Position numbers and translations under genes: made by a program. This document shows positions 45,967 to 55,091 of a stretch of 60,656 bases of DNA, piece by piece; the stretch's first letter is position 1, and each line of letters begins with the position of its first letter. The DNA comes from Phoronis australis (Eukaryota > Phoronida > Phoronidae): assembly GCA_002633005.1 (NCBI GenBank), contig NMRA01000747.1:64001-124656 (forward strand). The letters run 5' to 3'. The notes under the pieces were generated by a model that saw only the letters and a program-made list of their open reading frames with translations, ran no database searches and was not told where the DNA came from.

Positions 45967-47181
45967 AGACGTTGCTTCAGAGGCTCTGTATTTGAGATAG
46001 CCTTTGAGAGTAAACCAGAAAAAAGAAACAGCTCCAAAACTCTCTTTACCTTGGCAATCACGACAAAAGGAAGCTTTCCATATAATTTAGTAGCTTTTTT
46101 CGCTTACAGTGTGTTTTTATTGTTCACTTGCTCTTTCGCTTTATTTTTGAAGAAGATGTTTCGATGTCAGCGACACCACCAGTCTTGTCTCTAAGTCAAT
46201 AACTAACGCATTTATATTTATTTGAAATATCAGTACATTTTATGACACCTTGAATATTCGAATTTCGTCAATATCTTTGAGAAAGATTCTAGATTTGAAA
46301 AATCGTCTAAAATACTTATTAACTTTGGAAATCGGATGATTGAGATCTTCCCAATTTCAGCTTGCATTTAAGCTCATTGAACTAAGCTTCATCCATTCTT
46401 TCAAAACTCTTACAAGATGAGATTCTACGAATCAGTCGATAGTCGACGAATATACGCACATGTACACTGTATAGGCCATTGTCCATTCGACTCTACGAAG
46501 CCTAGAAAATCACTTCCGTGGCCACTTTTTGGGGGCAAGATAATTTTGGTGTTTATAAGGTCATTAAGTACTATACTTTAAGAATCTAAAAAGTTCCCAA
46601 GGTTTGACATGCACGTTTTCGAGAAATTTGATCTAAGAAATCTGACTTTTTTGCAAAATTTGACAAAGAAAACCAATCTTCAAAAAACAACAACATTAGA
46701 CAAAAACTGAATGATAATTTGATTGGGTTTTATTAATTTGAGGTAACCGGACAAGAAAAGTGATAAATATCATGACATAATGTGAAGAACTGTTCAAAAA
46801 GAGAAAAAGAAAAAAATTAGTAGCACCTCCTGTTGGTCAGAAAACATACTACTACATTCTGAACTCCTACTAAAAGAACAATACTGTCAACCATTTGGAA
46901 CTTGATAAAGATTTGATACCACAACCTACATATGAGCAACATACAATTCCAACGCTTCTCCAAGGAATTCAGTCTCATCACTTTTATTAATTGTCACAAT
47001 TAATTATCACTATTCACAATGCAATTGATTGTCAACTGTCACAGGGAATGATACACCCTACAGTCCCGACAGTCACCAGCATGATAAAATGTTGTCAATA
47101 TTTTCCATTAGGTTAAAAATTTAATGTTCTTTAACAACATAGCATACTCTTATTATGTTTCTTCATCCACTCCATCATCAT
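45967..47181. other. No gene recognised
   Basis: AT-rich DNA with no supported exon. Part of it (about 46440-46800) may be the 3' non-coding portion of the element that carries the minus-strand frame at 47182-47784. Confidence 0.4.
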
Positions 47182-47784
47182 TTATGTCATCATCATTGTC
47201 ATCAAAAGTTGTTTCGTTAGAGACACCATGTTCACACACTCTGAACAGTCACACAACTTAGAACATGGCATGCCCGACTTCAAGCAAGAGCACATTTTTT
47301 TAAAACAAGCACTTCTTTTACACTTGCCATTAACATTTTTCATGGCATTTTCTGGAGCTAAAGGCAGAGTCATCCAGTGGTGCTTCAGACTAACCTGCTC
47401 CAAAAGCCACACATTACCAACTGGAGATGGTGCACTGACATGCTGTTGCAAGGCTCGTTTGTGAATGGCACACTGGTAGTTTACTCTTTTGGCACGTAAC
47501 AGCAAGCAATCATGATTAGGAGACAGAGATGATTCCATCACAGATTTCAACCTGAATATGTGATAGCGTGCTTTGTTAACTGTTGATGAGTCGCCATAGA
47601 GCTTGCATACAAACGGTTCAAAGTCTTCAATGAGTTGACCAGGAAACACAAATTTTGAGCCCAATTTTGATGACAAATTTAAAAAATATCTGCTTGCAAG
47701 CCTACACCCTAACCGAAATAAAAAAAGTTTTGACAACCTGAATACCGTTTCATCTAAACACATTCTTACAGTAGTCCTATTCAA
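47182..47784 (-). CDS. C-terminal part of an uncharacterised invertebrate protein with a CXC-like cysteine cluster
   Basis: The 200-codon frame contains IEDFEPFVCKLYG, VNKARYHIFRLK and HHWMTLPLAPENAM, followed by a cysteine cluster: CKRSACFKKMCSCLKSGMPC then CDCSECVN. This order (an FVC-LYG block, an N-K-R-F block, then a short TSO1/tesmin-like CXC half) is known to me from a large family of uncharacterised, probably transposon-borne, invertebrate proteins. Function is unknown; the Cys cluster suggests zinc and possibly DNA binding. The frame just upstream (on the minus strand) continues as NIGVMLIFAEHLDKLKFQ in another phase, so the full gene is probably frameshifted and the ATG used by the open frame is not the original start. 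Confidence 0.6.
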   Translation of the reverse strand: MNRTTVRMCLDETVFRLSKLFLFRLGCRLASRYFLNLSSKLGSKFVFPGQLIEDFEPFVCKLYGDSSTVNKARYHIFRLKSVMESSLSPNHDCLLLRAKRVNYQCAIHKRALQQHVSAPSPVGNVWLLEQVSLKHHWMTLPLAPENAMKNVNGKCKRSACFKKMCSCLKSGMPCSKLCDCSECVNMVSLTKQLLMTMMMT

Positions 47785-48137
47785 CTGAAATACATAACCA
47801 AAATGCTCTTCACTTTAGGACATAGTGTTGCCAACAACTGAAATTTCAGTTTGTCTAAGTGCTCAGCAAAAATAAGCATCACACCAATATTCGAAGGTGT
47901 GCTCTTAGATTTTTGACGGGCAGCCAGGGACACACGGAGGACACGGCATCCCACGGCGTTTGGGATTTCGCCCAGAAATTTTCCGAATTAATTCGTATTT
48001 TGGTTCATCCCACAGTTGGCTGTTACGATTTATGAGTTCAACTCAAGCTTAAAAATCGCAGAAATATTTGTTTATGATTGTCAGAACATTTACTGTACAG
48101 TACTTTAAGTACCTTAATCGGTTAGAAATGTACACTG
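47785..48137. other. Upstream remnant of the minus-strand frame, otherwise empty
   Basis: Bases about 47785-47890 on the minus strand still read as protein-like sequence in a different phase from the frame at 47182-47784. The rest shows nothing I can name. Confidence 0.4.
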
Positions 48138-48532
48138 TCACGGATAAGAAACAACATGACCGCTGGACCCAAAACATTACCACCGGTCCTCCAAATCAGA
48201 CTGACTCACCACAAATCAGGACCTACAGGGATCAAATGGGGCCGTCGCACCAGAAAATGGATCTGACGCACCTAAAATCATGAAAGCCCCTCCACAAAAC
48301 AGGACCGCCGGAGACTGAACATGACCGCCGAACAAATTGTAGTTATCAATGATACTGTGGGTTATGATGTTCAATCTTCGACGGGCCTGTTTTTTGGTGA
48401 GGAGGTCATGTTTTGAGGTGCGTTGGTCCCAATTTTCTGGTGTGGCGGTCCCATTTCATCGCCGTAGGTCCTGTTTTGTGGTGAGTCGGTTCGATTTGGA
48501 GGACCGGCGGTCGCGTTGTTTCTCACCCGTGA
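48138..48532. mobile_element. Foldback element of 21-bp tandem units
   Basis: Left arm about 48138-48310 and right arm about 48375-48532 are reverse complements with moderate divergence; a central loop of about 65 bases separates them. Each arm is a run of 21-bp units; on the minus strand of the right arm they read GGACCGCCACACCAGAAAATT, GGGACCAACGCACCTCAAAAC and so on (one unit given at a time). The 21-bp period keeps frames open and gives apparent 7-residue peptide repeats. Confidence 0.8.
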
Positions 48533-49346
48533 TTGTTCACGGTCATCAAAATTGGACCTCCGACAATCTGAATGACATATGCAAAGGTGAAGGTTAATTC
48601 TATCATTGAGCGACCTTCCAAGAAGTGACATTCTATAACAAGAAGCTGCATGATTAAAAAAAGGAGTACAGAAGTAATCAATTCCATCTGTGTGACTTCT
48701 CTCCGTGAGCAGCCAGTTTTTTCAATAAAAACAGAAAATGGGTGACTGCGTGGATGCCCACGACGGATCCCTCAATAGTAAAAGGTCTATTACTTCAATA
48801 AACAGAAAATGAATAGCTATTGGTACTATCAACGTTTAACTAATGACTTTAAATTTTGTTTCGATGAAAACGAAGAAAGAGACTGACATAACTGGGGACT
48901 GGAGAAATATTGTTTTGCATCGAATTTAACTTAAGAAACAGTGAATTAACGTTATCTGCAAAAGCTGCGCCTTAAAAATTTTCAGACTTTTTGAAATACT
49001 TGCACAAATGACTAAATGCAAATTTACAAGGGCATTTGCGCTATCTGTGCTGCAAAAAATTGGACACTCTAACAATGATGTCCTGGCTAGTCCTCTTGAA
49101 GGGTAAATCAAGAAATTGTAGTTGACAAACGTTTGCTTGATTTTTCTCTTCCGTATGTTTCCCTGTCTTTTTTTCGCCGCTATCTCTGGTAGTCCACGCC
49201 GATACCAGTTAACAAGGACTAAATATGACGCCTAAAAAATTTAGGGAAGCATATGCCCCACCCGCGCATCTTATGTCCCTTTGTAAATATTTACTCTGAC
49301 GGAAGCATTCCCTGGTTGACATCAGATTCATTCTAACCTGATGGTG
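48533..49346. other. No gene recognised
   Basis: No supported exon or repeat; short chance frames only. Confidence 0.5.
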
Positions 49347-49907
49347 GGCCGTTGAGGGGAAAGTGTCGCCGTAAAATTACTCTCGTAATTACGATCGTAA
49401 ATTAAATTGCAAGAGTGTCGCCGTACAATTACGCTCGTAAATTAAATTGGGAAATTTTTCGCCGTAAAATTACGCTCGTAATTACGAAAGTAAATTAAAT
49501 TGCAAAAGTGCTGCAGGCAAATTACGCCCGTAAATTAAATGTCGCCGTAAATTAAGCTCGTAAAATACGAGAAGGTTCCAAATTTAAACCAATCAGTGTT
49601 AACCTGGTTAACTGGTTCTTGCAAAATCGCTGACATTGCAGCAGCGATTTGGTTCGCCATGATTCAACGCTGGTGGCGTAGACATGTAACCCGTCAGTAA
49701 AAAGGTATTAACATGAGCGCGCGCGACAGTAAGTTGTGAAATCGAACGTCATTGGCTAAGAGATTAAACTAAATTACGAGAGTAATTTTACGCCGCATAG
49801 AATTAAATTACGCTCGTAATTTTACGGCGTAAATAATGGCGCAAAGAACTGCAAAATGTACAAAATTACGCTCGTATTTTTCCGGCGACACTTTCCCCCC
49901 AACGGCC
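49347..49907. mobile_element. 561-bp MITE with terminal inverted repeats
   Basis: The left end is GGCCGTTGAGGGGAAAGTGT followed by CGCCG; the right end reverse-complemented is GGCCGTTGGGGGGAAAGTGT followed by CGCCG. The first 25 bases of the two ends differ at a single position. The interior holds many copies of TAAAATTACGCTCGTAATT and related palindromic pieces. No open frame of note. A target-site duplication was not resolved. Confidence 0.9.
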
Positions 49908-50307
49908 AGTCATACAACCCTTCCGTCAACGTCAACGCACCTATTCCGTGTTCCCGGCACAGGTCACGTGATGCTTTCAGGAATCACATGAAGTTGTTCG
50001 TCAATTGTTAGTGAAACAACTTTGAATGGAATTGACTGCCACAACACCATACCACTCTGGTCCGATCGTCAGTGAATTGTTGCACGAATGAAATCAATTG
50101 GCTGATACCAGCAACTAATAAAAATCCTCCACGGGTTGTCGTCATGCTTTCTTTGAAGGGTACCTCCTTTGAATGTCACAGTCGTCACCGCCAGCAGAGA
50201 CGTGGTATTGTTATTCGCTGTCGGTGGTTTTCGTCCCGTGAACTAAATCGTGACGTAATTCGGTTACATTCGAGGCATACAATCGACTGAACGTTCTTTG
50301 CGATTAG
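49908..50307. other. No certain gene; possible upstream sequence of an unrecognised gene
   Basis: A 72-codon frame at 50072-50290 has no recognised motif. There is no convincing donor that joins it to the candidate exon at 50308. Confidence 0.3.
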
Positions 50308-50572
50308 ACACACTTTTGCACCCGTCTGTCATCATCAAGGAAAGCTGCTGTCACATGAGATGCGCAGCTTAGATTCATTGTACGAAGTAAGGGCATGCAG
50401 TTGACCAATAGTAACATGACTGTATAAATGTTCTTTTTGTTTATTTTAGTTTAACGAATGGCGCGCAAAGGTGTGCATCACTCAGCCACAGACATGGGAG
50501 CACGGCACTCACGACTATGACGCCATGATGCGCTGGAAGTGCGCTTGCCACTATCGAAGATTTGATTGCTGA
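50308..50572 (+). CDS. Possible last two exons of an unrecognised gene
   Basis: Candidate exon 50308-50386 ends LLSHEMRSLDSLYE at a GTAAGG donor in phase 0. Candidate exon 50450-50572 begins after a TTTATTTTAG acceptor, also in phase 0, and reads FNEWRAKVCITQPQTWEHG and onwards to MRWKCACHYRRFDC and TGA. The Trp/Cys-rich composition is unlike the chance frames around it. I cannot name a family. The 5' part was not found. Transcript data would decide. Confidence 0.3.
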
Positions 50573-50664
50573 CTGTTTGAATATAACTCTGCACAATCTA
50601 ACCTTAACTATAACACTAACGCACTAACGAAAGCACCATAACCCCAGCCAGTAATCAAATCTTC
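50553..50664. repeat. Imperfect 19-bp inverted repeat with a loop of about 70 bases
   Basis: AAGATTTGATTGCTGACTG near 50557 faces CAGCCAGTAATCAAATCTT near 50646 (17 of 19 positions paired). It lies just 3' of the candidate exon and just before the satellite. Confidence 0.6.
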
Positions 50665-50719
50665 TGAGGGTGGTTCCTTTCTTCCTCACGAACTTTACAC
50701 GAGGGATGGCATTGTGACG

Positions 50720-53700
50720 ACCGATCCAGATGGTTAAGAACGCCACAGAGGGCGGTTGCAGGAACAAGAATTCGGTCAAGTATGCAATTGCTAAGATTGT
50801 CTGTGTTCTGAAGTATATTGTGTGTCGTGTGTAATTCATGTAATAGACTTGTTATCATGTATAGTATGTGTTTTCTGCATTACTTGACTTATCATGTTTA
50901 TTGTTTTTTGTTTTCTAATTGACCAGTTACCATGTTTGCTAAGTGTCGTGTATATTGAGTTGTTACCATAATTATTGTGTCAATTTTATCATGTATATTA
51001 TTTGTCATATGTCGTACATATTTTGTGATTTGTTGCTTTGTATCGTCTTTCGTGTACATTAATTTCATTGTTGTGAAGTTTATTAAGCGATGTATATTAG
51101 TTAATTGATGTATGTTGTGGATGGTGTATACTTGTTGAATTGCTATTGTGTAACATGTCCATTAATTGATCTCTTCCTCCTAAAGATTAAGAAGACGACA
51201 GACGGCGGCCGCCAGGATATCAAACAGGTCAAGTATTCAATTATTTAAATTGTCAGTATCATCATGTATAATACTTGTCATGTATATTATTGTTCATTGT
51301 GTGTTTTAAGTATATTAATTGAACTGCTTCCATTTTTGTTGTATGTCGTGTGTATTAATTGTCAAGTTATTATGTTTGTGTCGTGCATATTTTTTGATTT
51401 CTTACCATGTATTGTGTGACGTGTAAATTACTTGCAATTTTATCAATGGTATTATGTGATATATATTTCTTGATTTTGTATCATGTATGTTGTTGGTGTT
51501 GTATATTTCTTGATTTACTACTGTGTAATCTGTACATTAAATGACCTATTCCCCCTAAAGATTGAGAAGACGACAGACGGCGGCCGCCAGGACATCACAC
51601 AGGTCAGGTATTCAATTATTTAAATTGTCAGTGTTATATGTGTATAATATTTGTCGTGTATTTTAATTGACTTTTTATCACGTTCATTGTGTGTTTTATG
51701 TATATTAAATGACCTGCTTCCATGTTTATTATGTATTGTCTGTATTAATTGTCAAGTTACTATGTTTGTGTGTCGTGCATATTAGTTGATTTCTTACCAT
51801 GTATTGTGTGACGTGTACATTAATTGCAATTTTATCAATGTTATTATTTGGTGTATATTACTTGACTTTGTATCATGTATGTTGTGAGTGTTGTATATTT
51901 CTTGATTTGCTACTGTGTAATCTGTACATTAATAAACCTATTCCTCCTAAAGATTGAGAAGACGACAGACGGCGGCCGCCAGGACATCACACAGGTCAAG
52001 TATTGAATTATTTAAATTGTCAGTGTTATCAGGTATATTATTTGTCGTGTAAATTAATTGACCTTTTATCATGTTCATTGTGTGTTTTATGTATATTAAT
52101 TGACCTGCTTCCATGTTTGTTATGTGTCGTGTGTATTAATTGTCAAGTTATTACGTTCGTGTGTCTTGCATGTTATTTGATTTCTTACCATGTATTGTGT
52201 GACGTGTACATTAATTGCAAATTTATCAATGTTATTATGTGGTGTATATTACTTGACTTTGCATCATGTATGTTGTGAGTGTTGTATATTTCTTGATTTG
52301 CTACTGTGTAATCTGTACATTAATTGACCTACTCCTCCTAAAGATTGAGAAGACGACAGACGGCGGCCGCCAGGACATCACACAGGTCAAGTATTCAATT
52401 ATCTAAATTCTCAGTATTATGATGTATATTACATGTCGTGTACATTAATTGACTTTATATCATGTTCATTGTGTGCTTTGCGTATATTAATTGACCAGCT
52501 TCCATGTTTATTTTGTCGTGTGTATTAATTGTCAAGTTATTATGTTTGTTTGTCGTGCATATTGTTCGATTTCTTGCCATGTATTGTTTGCCGTGAACTT
52601 TAATTGCAATTTTATCTAGGGTATTATGTGGTGTATATTATTTGACTTTGTATCATTTATGTTGTGGGTATTGTATATTTGTCGAATTGCTACTGTGTAA
52701 TCTGTACAATAATTGACCTATTCCTCCTAAAGTTCAAGAAGAAGACAGACGGCGGCCGCCAGGACATCACACAGGTCAAGTATTCAATTACTTAAATTCT
52801 CAGTATTATAATGTATATTACATCTCTTGTATATTAATTGGCTTTATATCATGTTCATTGCGTGTTTTGTGTATATTAATTGACCTGCTTCCATGTTTAT
52901 TGTGTCGTGTGCATTAATAGCCAAGTTATTCTGTTTGTGTGTCGTGCATATTGTTTGATTTCTTACCATGTATTGTTTGACGTGTACATTAATTGCAATT
53001 TTATCAAGGGTATTATGTGGTGTATATTATTTGACTTTGTATCATGTATGTTTTGGGTGTTGTAGATTTGTCGAATTGCTACTGTGTATTCTCTACATTA
53101 ATTGACACATTCCTCCTTAAGATTAAGAAGAAGACAGACGGCGGCCGCCAGGACATCACACAGGTCAAGTATTCAATTTCTTAAATTGTCAGTGATATTA
53201 TGTATATTATTTGTCGTGTATTTTAATTGACTTTTTATCATGTTCTTTTTGTGTTCTGTATACTAAATGACCTGTTGTCATATTTGTTGTTTGTCGTTTA
53301 CATAAATGGACCTTTTATCATGTTTATTGTGTGCCGTTTATACTAATGGACCTGTTGTCATGTTTATTGTGTGTCTTGTATATGATTTTGTTTTGTTATC
53401 ATGTATTGTGTGTAGTGTACATTGATTGAATTGTTATCGTGTGTATACATTGATGTATATTAATTGACTTGTGATCATGTATGTTGTGGTTGGTGTATGT
53501 TTGTTGAATTGCTACTGTGTATCATGTACATTGATTGATCTACTTAAATTCTCAGTGTTATCATGTATATTACAAGTCGTGTTTATAAATTGACATTTTA
53601 TCATGTTCGTTGTGTGTTTTGTGTATATTATTTGACCTGTTTCATGTTTATTGTGTGTCGTGTGTATTAATTGTCAAGTTCTTATGTTTGTGTGTCGTGC

Positions 53701-54335
53701 ATATTATTGATTTCTTAAGATTATTGTGTGACGTGTTCATTAGTTGCAATTTAACAAGGGTATTATTTGGCGTATATTAGTTGAATTTGTATCATGCGTG
53801 TTGTTGGTGTTATAGGGTTGTTGAATTGCTACAGTGTAATTTGTACATTAATCGACCTATTCGCCCTAAAGACGGACGACAGACGGCGGCCGCCAGGACA
53901 CCACACAGTTCAATATTCAATTACTTAAACTTTTTGTGTTATCATGTACGTAATTTGTCGTGTATATTAATTGACTTTTTATCATGTTCATTGTGTTCGT
54001 TGTTTATATTAACTGACCTGCTTTCATGTTTATTGTGTGTCATGAGTATTAATTTTCAATTTATTATGTTTGTGTGTCGTGCATAATATTTGATTTCTTA
54101 CCATGTATTGTTTATCGTATACATTAATTGCATTTTATCAATGGTATTATGTAGTGTATATTACTTGACCTTGTATCATGTATGTTGTGGGCATTTTATA
54201 TTTGTTGACTTGCTTCTATTTTTCATGAACATTATCTGATCTGTTCCTCCTTAAGATTAAGAAGACGACAGTCGGCGGCCGCCACCACATCAAACAGGTC
54301 AAGTATTCAATTGCTTAAATCGTGGGTTTTATCTT
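50720..54335 (+). repeat. Higher-order satellite, about 389-bp period, each unit with a conserved GC-rich 42-nt box
   Basis: The anchor GACGGCGGCCGCC starts at 51201, 51576, 51968, 52359, 52748, 53137, 53882 and (as GTCGGCGGCCGCC) 54271, giving steps of 375, 392, 391, 389, 389, 745 and 389. A diverged founder-like unit sits near 50740. The spacers are very AT-rich and built of degenerate units of about 40 bp around CATGTNTATTGTGTGTCGTG and ATTAATTGAC. The double step 53137-53882 is a unit whose box was deleted near 53541. Each intact box has a NotI-type palindrome GCGGCCGC. Confidence 0.92.
51186..51227 (+). other. Exon-like box 1 of the satellite
   Basis: AG precedes and GTCAAG follows a 42-nt open segment reading IKKTTDGGRQDIKQ. 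Sibling boxes in the same phase are 51561-51602, 51953-51994, 52344-52385 (all three IEKTTDGGRQDITQ), 52733-52774 (FKKKTDGGRQDITQ), 53122-53163 (IKKKTDGGRQDITQ) and 54256-54297 (IKKTTVGGRHHIKQ). The one near 53872-53908 has an indel and has lost its GT. Whether these are used as exons is not known. Confidence 0.35.
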
Positions 54336-55091
54336 TTATATTATTTGTCGTGTATACAATTTAACTTTTTGTCACGTTTATTTTGTGCCTTGTCTATTAA
54401 TTGACTTATTATAATGTATACCGTGTGGCGTGTATTATTGTATACTAATTGAAGTTTAGGAGGACAACAGACTGAGGTCACCCCGACATGAAATAGGCCA
54501 AGATATAAGGTAAACATTTTCCCGCATCAAGAATGTTAAAATATCAAGAAATGCAGAGAATGTAATTGATGGGTTTTTTATTACTTGCACCGAATGGCGT
54601 GATTTGTGTTTTGTCGACTTTGTAATTCTCGCTGCAGGTTTGAGGCCACCATAATACCCACGAACAGACAAGATTTCGGGGAGAGTATAACTTTTGTCTT
54701 GCGCACGTGTTTTGTCACCTCAGAAACACGTTGCTTTTGTTACCATAATCACGTACTACAGCGTTTATTGAAGTTTTATGCTTTTATGATAGATTAAGAT
54801 ATTTTACTTACCATGGAACGTATTCTCAGCCTGTATTTTCTATTGTAATAAAAACGAATGACAATTCTGGTTTTGGCATGTTCAGCTTCCATTTCACTAC
54901 ACTGAAAAAACACATTATATTGCGTCAGGTTTGACGGCATTTATTCTCCCGAAAGCCTTCAAAAATGTAACTCTTGTCTTTGGAAACATTACGTTAATAC
55001 GTTCGCAGACAAAATTGTCTTTACATTTCTACAAACCTACTATGTGAGTTTTTTATCGTGACCTTTTCGCTGTACGTGGTTGTAATAAACG
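54336..55091. other. Flank between satellite and inverted repeat, no gene recognised
   Basis: A possible acceptor (TCTCGCTGCAG, ending about 54638) is followed by an open stretch reading RFEATIIPTNRQDFGES, but its phase does not fit the satellite boxes and no partner exon was found. Confidence 0.35.

Noticed and set aside
52003-52278. 91-codon Cys/Leu-rich frame (and similar at 52880-53065, 53781-54086)
   Set aside because: These are chance frames in the AT-rich satellite spacer that recur because the spacer recurs.
50720-54335. CRISPR-like array
   Set aside because: Unit length near 389 bp, homologous spacers and a eukaryotic context rule it out.
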